Positions 33,201 through 45,800 of a stretch of 64,000 bases of DNA are shown here, piece after piece. Under the pieces are notes generated by a model. That model was not told the origin of the DNA, did no database searches, and saw only the letters and a list, made by a program, of their open reading frames with translations. Position numbers and translations under genes: made by a program. Source of the stretch: Garcia nutans (Eukaryota > Streptophyta > Magnoliopsida > Malpighiales > Euphorbiaceae); the NCBI GenBank assembly GCA_947685225.1, contig CANTUV010000033.1:53359001-53423000 (forward strand), read 5' to 3'. How positions within the stretch are numbered: position 1 is the first letter of the stretch; each line of letters starts with the position of its first letter.

Positions 33201-36012
33201 TTTGTGTTTAAAAGCCTTCCAATTCAAACTAGGAAGCAAGTGCCAGAGTTTATTTTTCTAATTTTGTCACCTTTATGCTTTGTGCATGTTTCAACCTCCT
33301 CTTCTTTCCTTTTCTCTTGTTTTTTCATAGGCCATAATGTTCATTGAGCATTTACATTTGCCTTTGTTTAAGGACTTACAGGTTTCTTTGTTACAATTTG
33401 GATTGCCGTGGTCATGTTCAAGTCAAATGATATCCTACGGAAACAAACAGCTTTGAAGGTACATAGTTTGTAGTCACTAATTCTGAGAGCTAATTATACT
33501 ACTCATCCTAAACCACAATCTTTATCAATGCTTGATTGTTTAAGCATGAAAAATTGTTGTGCCTGCAGGGGGAGAGGAAAATCTCAGTCTTAATTGGCAT
33601 CTCTCTTGCATTCACGCTTCATGTGATTGGTGTTTACTGGTGGTATCAGAATGACGATCTTCTGTACCCATTAATCATGCTTCCTCCCAAATCTATACCA
33701 CCCTTTTGGCATGCTATTTTCATCATCATGGTGAATGGTATGTTTTCAAATTATTTATTTCACTATGACTAATGATGCACTGTATACCATGATGTTAAAG
33801 ATAAATTTGTAGGTTGATGGCATCTTATCTCTTTCTACGGACGTTAAGATTTGCATAAGACACTCAAAACTTGCTTCCAAATGGACACACACACACAATC
33901 ATTTTCTGTCTCTTTTGGTTTTCCTTTAAAACTAGAAAATATTTCTCCTGAATTAAATATGAGTTCCAATCCTATTTCTTGCCTTTAAATCAAATATATT
34001 TGGGCATTTAGCCAATATCTATTTTTTATTCTATGTGCCTTTAGATGTTTTGATGATATTTGTCCCTTCCAGATACTTTGGTCCGGCAGGCAGCAATGGT
34101 GTTCAAATGCATTCTGTTAATGTATTACAAGAACAGTAGAGGCTGGAATTATCGTAAGCAGGTAAGGTAATATGTACCAACATCTATAGTTTTTTGGGCT
34201 CCGTTTGGTTCTTAAAAAGGTTAGAGAACTGAAGCTGTGTTGGCATCCTTCCATCTCCCTCTGGGAAAAGAATTATTGGGGTGGGGATGGGATGGGGTTT
34301 TAATCAACTTGCTTTCCTACGTTTCTATTTCAGAAAGTTTAGGCATTCATTTACAGATTTATATCCTTGTTATCTGACTGTATCATCTCATTTTCCAGGG
34401 TCAAATGCTAACTTTGGTTGAATATCTGATGCTGCTATACCGTGCCTTATTGCCTACACCAGTTTGGTACCGTTTCTTTCTAAATAAAGAATATGGGAGC
34501 CTCTTTTCATCATTAATGACAGGGTTGTACTTGACTTTCAAGCTCACTTCTGTTGTTGAGAAGGTATAATGTTTTGTGACTGTGTTATATATTCTTTTTC
34601 CTTTTTATTTCTTCTTATGTGGTCAATATATCTCTTCTTGTTGAAAGTCTTTGGGCCAGGACAGCAGTTGCCTCTTCTCACACTCGTCCCATGGACTTAT
34701 ATGCTTTCTCATCTATGCCCCCTTACTTTTTGGTTCATAAATTGCAGTTGCAATCCTTCTTTGCTGCATTGAAGGCGTTATCGCGGAAAGAGGTACATTA
34801 TGGAGCTTATGCAACATCAGAGCAGGTAATATTGATCCCCTTTCTCACTACTTAGGTGATATAAGTGGATTGAAATACCATACCTGCATGATATTCAAAT
34901 TTCTACATGCATGCCATTTGTTATTTTTTCTACTTCAAGTTATACCTTTTTTGGATATAGGACTTATTTGCATTTTTCCTAGCATTTTCTCTTGCTAATA
35001 TATGACTCTCCTTGACATGGTAATGGACCATAATCATTATGTAGTGCATTACGATATTCAAGCTTTGTTTACTTAAATGAAGCTTTATGATATAAGCCAG
35101 CATTTTGCTTAATGATATAGACTTTTTTGACTTCTCTGGCATCCAGGTTTTAATATCAGTTTATAAATGCAATAGAAAGGTTTATCAAAACTGTATAGGC
35201 CTAGTAAATAAATATAGTTGTAAGACATTTATGGGTAGTTCCTATGATAGAATAATAGTTAGGATTCTCAAATTTGATTTAATTTGACAACCAAAGCAGG
35301 TTGTTGCATCCAACTTGCTTAGCTTTCAATTAAATGCTTTCCGAACTCTCTCAGTCATAGGAACGGATAAAGATTATGGGTTTAAGACTTCAAGTTCATG
35401 CTTCCCTCTTATGGTAAAAGAAAATTTTCAGTTAAACTGAGCCAAGCCAAGTATACAAATTTGGTGAGGCTGTTGGATGATGAAAACTTGTTCAAAAGAA
35501 TGTCATGTTCTTATGAACTTCGTGTTTCTTGCCCATAGTTTTATATTCATGCAGTTCATGTCCTTTGGGACAATTCAATACTTTTGAAGTTATTTAAATT
35601 TATATGTATCACTTCTTGGAACTATGCAGTGGGATATGATTCAGAATTTTCTTGATAATTGGAGTGCCTATTCTTTAACCTCTCCAAATTATTTGTAATG
35701 CAGGTCAATGCAGCAGGAGATCTGTGTGCTATATGCCAAGAGAAGATGCATGCTCCCATTCTACTTCGTTGTAAACACATCTTCTGTGAAGATTGTGTAT
35801 CAGAATGGTTTGTCTGCATGCCCTGTGATAATGAATTAAATTGATATTTTGTTGTTGCATTTTCTGTTTGCTTGCGCAGTTTAGCTAATTGGCATTCTGA
35901 TCCCAGGTTTGAGAGGGAAAGGACATGTCCCTTGTGCAGGGCTTTGGTCAAACCTGCAGATCTCAGATCATTTGGGGATGGTTCGACTACTTTGTTCTTC
36001 CAGATATTCTAA
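30233..36012 (+). CDS. RNFT1/2-like multi-pass membrane RING E3 ubiquitin ligase (At5g01960-like)
   Basis: Eight coding exons (30233-30869, 33382-33458, 33569-33737, 34073-34161, 34399-34563, 34748-34825, 35704-35807, 35907-36012) keep one frame for 474 residues. Residues 1-190 are Ser/Gly-rich and probably disordered. Several hydrophobic spans follow (WIEQVLPFSLLLLVVFI, GFFVTIWIAVVMF, ISVLIGISLAFTLHVIGVYW, HAIFIIMV and others), then a C-terminal C3HC4 RING at about 413-450 with CAIC, RCKH, CEDC and CPLC. The end GDGSTTLFFQIF is as in homologues. The order of membrane spans then RING matches RNFT1/RNFT2, which in animals act in ER protein quality control; an ER role here is inferred. Start choice: 30233 (MEASGSN) has a G at +4; an in-frame ATG at 30197 would add 12 residues. 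For exon 2 an alternative acceptor at 33372 would add three residues. Intron 1 (2.5 kb) contains a Tourist-like element. Confidence 0.92.
31383..32798. mobile_element. 1.4-kb Tourist/PIF-Harbinger-like non-autonomous element in intron 1
   Basis: The left end GGCTCTGTTTGTGAAGACTT and the reverse complement of the right end, CGCTATATTTGGGAGCATTT, are clearly related and stay similar inward (TTCCA, TGGTTT). The flanks are TTA on both sides (31380-31382 and 32799-32801), the target duplication of PIF/Harbinger elements. The interior holds repeated ATGGTTT-type motifs and TTAAACCACC, also found in the element at 8200-8607. No transposase frame is present. Confidence 0.65.
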
Positions 36013-37926
36013 AAAATCTTCCTCTGTAAAAACCAGGGAGTTTTGGAGCTCCAAACACATGCCAAAGATTTGCTTTTCCTTATAAGGGAGAGATCTGCAC
36101 AGGTATATGCGTGACTATTTTGCTAATGCTTTGTCCATCACTTAACCAAGGAAATTGAACCAAAACAAGTAGGTAACTTGAATTGGTTCTGTTCCTTTGT
36201 TGTATCGAGTATGGTTGGAACATATCTAATGGCCCTTGAGGACAGCTCCTTCAAGGACTAACACTATATTGTCATTGTTCATTTACCATATATGAAAGGC
36301 TTTTCTCCTCTCTTTTAAATTGTACATATTGATCTTCCTCAATTCATCAATAATTTGTCTTTTGTTTAGAGTAAATGAACTTGGTTTAATCATTTTAGTC
36401 GATTTGGTGTGTGATTCCTTGGACCTTGGTTATATGGATTTTGTAACAAATATTCACCATCCTAAGATTGATCTTCATTTTTCATTTGTATTTAATAGCT
36501 TGATTAGTATTGAATTCCATAGAAATTCATTTGCAAATCCAAAGTGGTTATTGGTTGAAAATTTTATGGAATTGGTTATATTTGACTCAAATTCTTCCAA
36601 AGTTAAAAACACTTGCAGAAGAAAAATGACTACTGCAAATTCAAAATGAATTTAATGGAAATGAAATATTGTCATGAAGTTTATTTGTAAATCAAAATTA
36701 TTTATTTATGCCTAACCATAGTAAATGAGCGGCTGCCAGCTTCGGCCATTGAGTTGTGATTGAATGGGCTTGATTCTGAAATACTTCTTCTACTGGAAGA
36801 AATTGAGAGCCTGACAAAGCTAAAGAAGCCTTTGCATCAATGGATCAGCAAGTGGTTTGGAGAAAAAGGCGGTTGGTCAAAATTGATTGGAATGTGAATT
36901 AAGCATGTAAATTAGACATTTATCAGGATAATGAGAGCACATCATTCACCGTAACGTTATAACTTGAGAAAAACAAGGATACAGGTGCATTTTTAGAAGA
37001 TATGGAGTAATTGAACGGCGTTGCCAAAGACAATCGACGATTGTCACAGGAACGGATCGGTACTGTACATAGTTTTGACCTCAAAAAATATCCATACTGA
37101 CTCAAAAAATTTTAGTTTTTTTCTTTATTTTGGAATGGTCCAATTCTGCAATAAAAGGAACAACTTTTATTTTGAGTTATTCATAACTTAGGTTCGGTAT
37201 AAATTAGATTTTTGGTTCTGCAAGTACAAAACATTATAAAGTATTATTTTTTCACTAAACTAAAAATATTATTAGTGATTAAATTATGAAATCATAAATA
37301 TTCAAAGTATTTTATTAAATAATTTAAATTTGAAGAAAATTAATATATACTACTAGCGAGTCCATTGTTACAAATAATACTAAATATAATATTATGAAAA
37401 AAAATATATATTTACGTATATACTATTGTTATTACACATAAAATATGTAAAAATATATAAAAAAAAAACATAATAGTTTATATTTTAATTAATAATATTC
37501 GATATAATTCGAATTGATACGATTTAAAATGCTTAGTCTTATGTACAAAAATTTGAAATCATTTCATTAATATTATGCGCCTTGGAATGGTTGAATTTTA
37601 ACTAATCTTATTAAAAATTTTCACCTCATCAAAACAATATAAATCGATTGTGCTTTAAAGTTCATGCACATCTCCTAATCAGAACAAGGAAAACTAAACT
37701 TTTATTTGGTATCGAATAAAGTATCAAATAAAGTTTACATACACAAAATAATAACAAACGCTTACCGAAAAATCAGGGAGAAAAAAGAAAATACAAAGTA
37801 AGAATACTTCCTCACACAATCCTCCTCCAAATAAAAAACAAAGGAAGAAAATTGGGAAAAAAATGGATTTTAGAAAAAATATTTCACAAAATTTCTTCTT
37901 TTTAGTAAACAATGGAGCAACTTGAT
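36013..37926. other. Spacer between convergent RNFT-like and coiled-coil protein genes
   Basis: Both 3' UTRs fall here. At 36760-36897 an open stretch of 45 codons ending in TGA has coding-like composition (LLLLEEIESLTKLKKPLHQW, then ISKWFGEKGGW), but I do not recognise it and no upstream exon was found; it may be a gene fragment. From 37150 to 37700 the sequence is AT-rich and featureless. Confidence 0.5.
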
Positions 37927-40900
37927 TTATGCAGAGGATTTTGTGTTTGTTTTTTCATTTTCCTCGATTACTGGAGTACTTATTGCATCTTCCTTCTTTG
38001 CTGGGACGTTTTTTGTGTCTCCTTCCTCCTCCAGTTCAGGAATAACTGAACTTGGTGAGACATCACTTCCTGAAGCCTCTTGCGTTTCTTGTTGTATGGT
38101 GGGGACAGCAAATATTTCCTTTGTTATAGGTGGGCTTGCAGATGCAGTGACATCAGAAGGTGAGGGTGGAGAAACCGGTGAGGGTGGGGATACGGAGAGC
38201 ATCTTTGTGAATGGGTAAACTTCAGTCATTTCTTCACTGCCTTCGTCCAAATAAACAACATCTTGCATGGTGAGTTGATGGTACTCAACAATTTCCCTCA
38301 GAAACCGATTTTCACGTGCATACATTGAATTCTCATGTGCCAAACGAGCTTTCTCAGCTAAAAGTGTTTCCAGTTGAAGGCGAATCTGAGATCACAAATT
38401 TGATGTAAATAGAAGTCAATAACAAGCACAATCTTCGACCACCAGTAAAAGAACCACTAAAGATACATTAATGTGCTAGCAAAGCATCCCGTAGAGAAAG
38501 AATGAAAAATATGTACGAGAACATACAGGTTGGCTCAATCAGCTTATAAGTTATCACCTATGCTGCAAACATAGGAATAAAAAACAGGCGTCTTACTTAA
38601 AAGAACATTGGTATTGAAAAATTTAACACTTTAATACAATATTACCAAATCATCATCTGCCGGGTTGCCTCCCTTTTCACGACTCTCCCGCAGGATTTTG
38701 TTCTCTTCCTCTAGTTGCGAACATCTTTGTCTTGCAAAAGTGAGGTCAGCTTTAACTGTTTTTAACTCCCGAAGAAGAAGTTTTGCTTTTGCAGCAGTTG
38801 CCATTGCAACCTGTAAACAAAATTAAAGGCTAATCATGCATTTCACCAACTAGGAGATGGGAACAGGGCTCATACTGTAAAATCCTCATACGTGTTTAAT
38901 GATGATATTTCTCAAAGCTACTGCAAAGTTAGTTTTTGCGGTTACAATAAATTCTGAATCATCGAAAATCACCTTAGAAATGGAACAAAATCATGTTCTA
39001 CCTTTACCCGCTTCACCTATAGCAATGTTATAGTCCATTTCTCTAACTTCTGTTCATATGATTTTTCAGCAAGTACAATGTACTTCATACTTGATGGGCC
39101 AGAGTAATATGAAGTGAATTACAAAATTCAATTAGATTTGTTTTTCTAATTAACTCATCTAAAACAATTGCCATATAATAAGTATAATGACCTTACGTCG
39201 CGAGATGCCTTCAATTGAGTTTCATGATTCATTTGATTCTGTGGCTGATTAGGCTGCACCATAGGTTGCTGCCATGAACTGTTTGCTCCTGGAGCTTGAT
39301 TTTGAGCATCAGGATTGCTTCCTTTTCGCCTAATCTGCAATTTGCGGGTTTCTTGGATGATATCTGCAGTCTTATTTTCCACAATAGTGCGACCTTCCTG
39401 GAAAAGCAAGCAGTCATGGACTCATGGTGAGGCAAGAAAATAATTTTCTATGCCTAAAACCTAGAGAGTGAAGCATGTAAATATGCAAGCAAACTTATTT
39501 ATGCCTGTTTCAGTTTTTTACTCATTTCTTGCTTTAATCTAAACTTATCTATTCACTGTCCATGAAACGAAACTGAAAGAAAATAAAGAATCTCATCATT
39601 GCCAGTGTAACATCAACCCAGAAAATTTGATAGAGGGCTCAGATTTGGTGGATCTTAACAAATGGGGAGTGCTAGTTCTCTCGCTACCGAAGCCTACGGA
39701 TAGACCTGAGCCTACTTGACCAAATTTTGCCTTTACGTGGGCAATTGCAGTTAAAGCCACAGAAAAAAAATGCTTGGCAATTAACACTGGAAAAAAATAC
39801 TTGACCAGAGTTTGCTTGTGCTTGGGCAATTGCAGTTAAAGCCACAGGAGAAAATGTCAGGCAATTAATACAGGAAATTGAAAAAACAAGCTGCAACAGG
39901 TTAGAATCACACTTAGCGATCGTTATCTTGTACAGTTCACTATATACCAAAATAATGAGTTTATGACAAATCATGGATATTGATGCCTAGAATTGAACAA
40001 AGAAAAAGGAAAAAATCAGTACAGCAAATAAGAATGTCTTACCTCAAAAGCCTTTTCAAAGGTGTCACCAATCTGATTAAGGGAAGATGCAAGTCTATCC
40101 AAGCCCTTCCGTAACGTAGGATTATCCACTTTCTTAATTCCTTCAGGAGTTACGTAGGATTGCTGAGACTGTAATTATAAAGAAAGACAATGGATAAACA
40201 GTACTATGATGCTCAGTTCTCAGTTCTACTACATCATTGCTCCTTTTGTATTCAATTTTTTATATAAGATATTTCTTTACTGCATTATAGGCTAAAAAAT
40301 GTCGGACACACAAATTACCTGGCCACCAGAAGAGGTATCTGACATTTGGAACATTGATCTTGCAGGTGCGTCAAATTGTTGTGATGTATTATCATCCTCA
40401 AGAATTGTTTTAGCTTTCCTAGCAAGAACACCCCAGAACCCTTTAGAATCACTTCTCCCTGATGAGTCCTCATATGCATCAAAGACCTGCATGTTCAGGC
40501 ATCACATCATATTTAAAGAAAAGGGCAAATAAATTTCCACAACAAAATATAATTTAAAAAAAAAGGCAAATATAACATTTGTAAAAATCAATTCAAGGAA
40601 AAAAATCTTTGACCTCCACAAAAACATCTAGCTAGAGTCATCACATTCTGACAGAAAAAAAATCTGATAATTGAATAATAGACATGCATTCATCTAAAGA
40701 AATGAAATCCAGTATTATTTTTATTTTTACCTACGACAACGGATAAAAACATATCACATAAGCAAGAGTAGAGTAAATTTCACATGAAACTCGAAGGACA
40801 GTTCTGGAAATAGCATCATGTGAGTGTTGAAGAGAAAACCAAATTCAAAATTTTTATTTTCACAATTATACAAAATAACGGATCAAATAACTATTTTTAT

Positions 40901-41189
40901 GAAACATATGAAAGACAAATTAAACAAAAACCTTAGATCTCTGAGGGAAGGAATCGCCGTCGCAAGCAGAGGAAAGAGAGGATTCGCGATGGGCGGCGGA
41001 AGCTCTGATGGCGTGAGCCGCTAGAGAGGCCTGAGTCGAAAGGGGAGAAGAAGAACTAAAAGTATGCGACGATTTTAACAAATTGTGACTCTTAATACCG
41101 TCGTTATTGCCATCATCTTCTGGCGAACGATAAATCTCGTCTTTGAATGTGGATGCCCTCGTGATCCCTTGCCTTCTCCTATAGGCCAT
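37927..41189 (-). CDS. Plant-specific coiled-coil protein of unknown function (At5g01970-like)
   Basis: Six exons (40932-41189, 40319-40486, 40043-40168, 39197-39397, 38646-38810, 37927-38385) join in one frame to 458 residues, each border GT-AG and all introns in phase 0. The N-terminus is MAYRRRQGITRASTFKDEIY; exon 2 has GFWGVLARKAKTILEDD; exon 3 has SLNQIGDTFEKAFE; exon 4 is Gln/Asn-rich. A coiled coil runs from about residue 252 to 345 (AKAKLLLRELKTVKADL, RQRCSQLEEENRILRES, LAEKARLAHEN). The last 90 residues are Pro/Ser/Glu-rich and look disordered. Homologues in databases are often labelled heat-inducible transcription repressor, with little support; I assign no function. No signal peptide or membrane span. 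Intron 3 holds an 85-bp tandem duplication. It sits beside the RNFT-like gene, convergently, as At5g01970 does beside At5g01960. Confidence 0.88.
39716..39880. repeat. ~85-bp imperfect tandem duplication in an intron
   Basis: The copies begin TTGACCA at 39716 and 39801 and share GGGCAATTGCAGTTAAAGCC, CACAG, GGCAATTAA and CTGG/CAGG. They lie in intron 3 of the coiled-coil protein gene, between exons at 39397 and 40043. Confidence 0.85.
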
Positions 41190-42886
41190 TATTATTTATA
41201 ATAAAATCAACAAAACACCGAGGCAACCGCTGTCGCCGACGCAGCCTTAGCCGTCACAGTCACCAGGACAACCACCGCCCAATGAGAAACGAAAAATGGA
41301 AAAAAGAGAAAAAGGTATGTTTTTGGATTTTATCTAACGAACTTTTCCTAATTTTGTTATGGGTCCCTCAAACCTGAAACGGAGAGAGATAATTACAAGA
41401 AAAGAAAGGCTAAGGTGACGCCGTTTGCATGATTTTTAAACCTGAAACCTCTACCTTTCGATTTCCATGTTTTCTTTTGTAATTTGCCGTTGTATCCCTC
41501 CAAAAATTCATAACCCAAATTGCATTTTAATAATGATCTCATAAAATATATGAGAAACATAAATTCGAAATTTAAATAAAAGTAAAATAAAATTTTAACC
41601 ACCAAGTTCTACCTTGGTGATTATAATGATAAAATTATATAATGTGTTTTTTTAATTTTTAAATATTTGTCATTTTATTATTTTTAAAAATATTTTTATG
41701 ATAAGTTTATATGATTTTATATATTATTTAATACAAGTATTTTTCATTGAAAATGATATATGTATGAGAAGTTAACCGTAAGTTTCATGTAAAATTAATA
41801 TGTGCAACTCATAAGAGCTTATTAAATTTTTTAATATTATTATTATCGTTATTATTATTTAATTATTAAAAAGGAAGTATAAGGATACAATTAAAAAATT
41901 GGAGAAATTGTTGGAATATTTTAGGTGTGGTATAATCAGTGGCGGAACCAAAAATTTATTGAGGGGTCAAAATTTACCTAGCGGTGGTTGTCGGTAGGCC
42001 GGCTGGTGATGGGACTGGGGGCTGCCTGCTGGTGGCTTGAGGAGGGAAGGGTAGAGGAAGAAAGAGAAGGGAGGAGGAGAAGAGGGGCTGCATTATTTTT
42101 GAACCGGCCTCAACGAAATGACATCGTTTTGCTGGGGCTATTTTTTTTTTAAATTTACCTATGGCGAAACGACGGGGTCATTTTATAAAAAAAAAAATTA
42201 GCCTCTGACGAAACGACGCCGTTTCGCCAGGACCTAATTTATAAAAAAATAAAAATATTTACAGCGAGGGGTTCGTCTATCCCTCGCTGCACAGTCCCCT
42301 TTAACAGTGGACTGAGTTTAACTTCACCGGTGGCCAGAATAAGCATTTACCTTTCTGGTCGCCGATGAGAGGAGATCGCGTGGCCCTACACGATCTCATA
42401 GTCGTTCCACTGCAACTCAAATAGTCAGAGATACATTATAAATTTCTTTCTTGCTGATTATAATTAATATATAACTGATTAACTGACTTTCCAAACTCTC
42501 AATTATTTATTGGTTGGTTACTTGTTTGATAAGTACTGCATTTTAATATTATCTAACTGTTACTTTCTCATTTTCTTTCCGCTTTTAAATTGCAATTAAC
42601 TTTAAATATAAATTTAATTCTGGTTTAATAAAAGAAAAATCAAAACTGTTAATCAAGTTTAATTTAATTTGTCTCCTACGCATAAAAAAAGGAAGCAAAT
42701 TCAAGTGTTCTCATCTATATATAGTGATGCTAACAATTTTCTTGAAGCTAAAATTTCCAGCAATCAATGCCTCCTTCAGAACCACAATAAGCCTTTTCCT
42801 GATGCAATAGAATGGCAATCTATTTACAAAGCCCTAAAAGGGTAGTGTTTTTTGAGGATGGGTGTGTATTTGTCATAATTAAGCTC
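41190..42886. other. Spacer upstream of the coiled-coil protein gene
   Basis: Contains the 5' leader of the minus-strand gene (GC-rich to about 41300), an AT-rich middle, a GC- and CpG-rich repeat island at 41937-42412, and the 3' UTR of the bromodomain gene on the right. No gene was supported. Confidence 0.55.
41937..42412. mobile_element. CpG-rich island, possibly an hAT-like non-autonomous element
   Basis: It starts with CAGTGGCGGAACC, a form seen at the ends of many plant hAT elements, and ends with CGTTCCACTG; the two ends share CAGTGG only. Inside are three variants of an ACGAAACGACGCCGTTTCG motif (42113, 42164, 42207), the last an inverted repeat with 7-bp arms, and a perfect 9-bp-arm hairpin, CAGCGAGGG and CCCTCGCTG (42262-42289). 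No target duplication was found, so this is tentative. Confidence 0.4.
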
Positions 42887-45800
42887 TTACAGCTGAAGAG
42901 CCAACCTAGCAAGCTGAGTATCTAATGACAAATGTGGACGGTTGTTATCATGGTAAGTTTCATCTGTTTTACCCAGAAAAGTTCCTTGGACATCTGAATG
43001 CTGTTGCACAAATCTTTTCTGTCCCAATGAATTCATCTGATCAAGTCGTGTCTTCAAGAATGGAAGACCAAACGTGAACTGGGAAACTGGTGTCAAGGTC
43101 TGACTTGATTTCAATGTCCAGTCTGTTTCAGTTGAACCACAAAGTTCATGAGTTGCAACTGGAGCAGCAGTAATGGCTTCATCATAACTTCTCAGGTATT
43201 GTGAACTAAGATTGTTCTTGGAGGCTGTAGTTTGATCGAAACCTGATGTGCCTGCAGCTATGGTCTCCAGTGGCCAGGAAGATGGTGAGAATTTGTAATT
43301 GTCGCTTAGACTGTGTTCTAAGACGTTTGATTTAGCATACTTTGATGCTGAATCTAATGACCACAATTGTTCATCCATCTTGCTTTTCTGCAGTTTAAGT
43401 TGTGTTGGCATCCTGTCTTTATCGTTTAACCCAACAGCTGAGAAATTCATATCTCTTACATTAGCGATGAATGAATGCGGACTGATTGGAATCATACTGC
43501 TCTGTTTATGAGGTAAATTGTCACTCCTAGAAGCACCCACAATATCCATATCATTGCTGCTTTGAGCTTCCAATCTAATGGCACCACAGCCCCTCCTATC
43601 ATTACTATGCGACACCACTTCCATTGAAGTGCCACAGATTAGCATTCTGTCACCAGAATGAGCTCTCTCCCCTTTATCAATATCGCACATGTCAATTCTC
43701 TCACCGCTGCTTACGTTTTGAGCCTTTTTAATGGTTACTGCAGTATCCATCACAATAGGTACCCATTGGGGAAAGCTGGATGTTACATAACTCTTGCAGT
43801 TTGGAGCCCCAGGCCAATTTGAAGCTGAATTGAGATAAGTGGCAGCTTTAGTTGACCATCCATTTAACTTGCGTCGGGCGATCATTTGAGCTGTTGGCCC
43901 TAAATCTTTAACAAACAACATTAAGCTTTTACCATAACCAAAATCCTGCTGATTCACCTACACAAATGAGTAAAACTCATTAGTTCCCTTTAAAAAATAA
44001 GAATCCTCATCAGTAAGAATAGATGGAAATAAGAGATGATACGAGTGGAAAATCACTTACATGCATCAATAGTTTGGAATTTCTATAAATTGTCGAAACA
44101 ATTGAATTATTATCATTAAGAATGGACCACTGAGGTTTATACGTAGATCGCCTATCTGCTTCGGAAGAGATATATACTCTACCATCTCCACCAGCTTTTG
44201 ACATAGAACTAACAAAAATGAGTAACCAAATTCCATAGAATTAATTACCAGAATTTACTTCTTACCTAAATGCACTTCCTCATCCCTTGAGTCAGATTGG
44301 GCAGTGATAACACTAACAGAGCACCAAGGTACTGCTTGCATTGTTGTTCTTAAATTTGACATTCTGCTTGCAAAACTGGTCATGGGTTTTTGTGATCCAC
44401 TGTGTGACCCACTATTTGATCTTGAATTTGTGGCAAGCTTGGAAGACGAGTTGTAAGTTGAACTATGAGCTTCCCCTTTGGGTTTTCTACTATTTCGTCT
44501 TCTTGTCCCCGAAAATTCCAATTCAAAATTCTCAGGATCAGTTTTAAGAACACGAAAAGCCTTCTTAGCCAGTTCATCAATGGCACGGGCCTGTAGAAAA
44601 CAATGATGGAACATTCCATTGTCAGAAAAACAATAATCATTTTAAGAATACTGCTTCAGAAATTTAACAGATATATGGTGTTGCACCTGTCTGAAATAAA
44701 TTGTACTGGAGGAATTAAAGTGCATTGCATTTCTGGATATTAGAAATACATCATGCTGCAAGGCAAACAAGTTATTATTGAATAGAGAGTTATGTGGTTC
44801 TCACATCAACACCAAAAGACATATTTACCCTAGAACCAAAGGTAGAAGTGATACTTGAGATGAGAAGCAAACCTCAAAGTGTTCAAGACTATGATACATT
44901 CCTTCATGAAGTTTAGCTCTCATCGTCCCAAAATCCATTGGTTCTTTGATGATTGCGTAGTAATCCTCTACCTTCGACAAAAAAAAGAAGAAAAAAGAAT
45001 AGGAACGACCAACATCAATAAGAAAGTAAAACAACATTAATGATACATGAAAACGAAATCATTAATACTAACCTCATCTGGGTCAACTGGTTCTGCAAAT
45101 ATTTCATGAGTATCTCTCCTAAAATATAAAACAAGAGATAAAAAAAATGAAGATCCATCAGAAATCAGAGGCAAATGATTCTCAATTATTAAAAGCTTAT
45201 GGCACTTCCTCATTATTTGAATTTGTGTCAATTCTTTTGAAAGAATTCCCACCTCTGTAATATGTCAAGAATAAGCTCAAGTTTGCGTTTTTCTGGCATT
45301 GGTAGTGCACATGGCACAATAGGTGGTTCACCTGATATAACCAGAAACTATAATTACAAATGAAGAAAATTGAAGATCCAAGATACACAGTTTTGACAAG
45401 GAAACTGAAGGTGACCTGGATTGGTAACTCGATTTTTATGTTTTCTGCTATCTTTACTCTGCACAATGTGTTGATCTAATCCAACTGGGAAAACAAAGCA
45501 TAATGTCAAATACGTACAACTACAAAGCAAGCCATTTAAAATTAGATCTTGGAAGGAGCAAAAGGCAAACCACTATTTGTTACTAGTACTCCATGACTTG
45601 TTTGTTCTCCATCCTGTTCATCACTTGACTTGGGATCCTGACACCAAACTCACACCTCATAAAAAAGATTTTATTTATCTGCTTCACCCTAGACCTTGAA
45701 GAAAGACTGAAACCAAGCTCGACCAAATCAAGAAGAAACATTAATTGATGGCTATTGTAGGTACAAATTTACATATTGAAGTTTTCTACCTTGAGTCAGT

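Noticed and set aside
36320..36649. 109-codon frame after the RNFT-like gene
   Set aside because: Low-complexity AT-rich content in the 3' flank; nothing recognisable.
37922..38218. 98-codon plus-strand frame
   Set aside because: Antisense shadow of the last exon of the coiled-coil protein gene.
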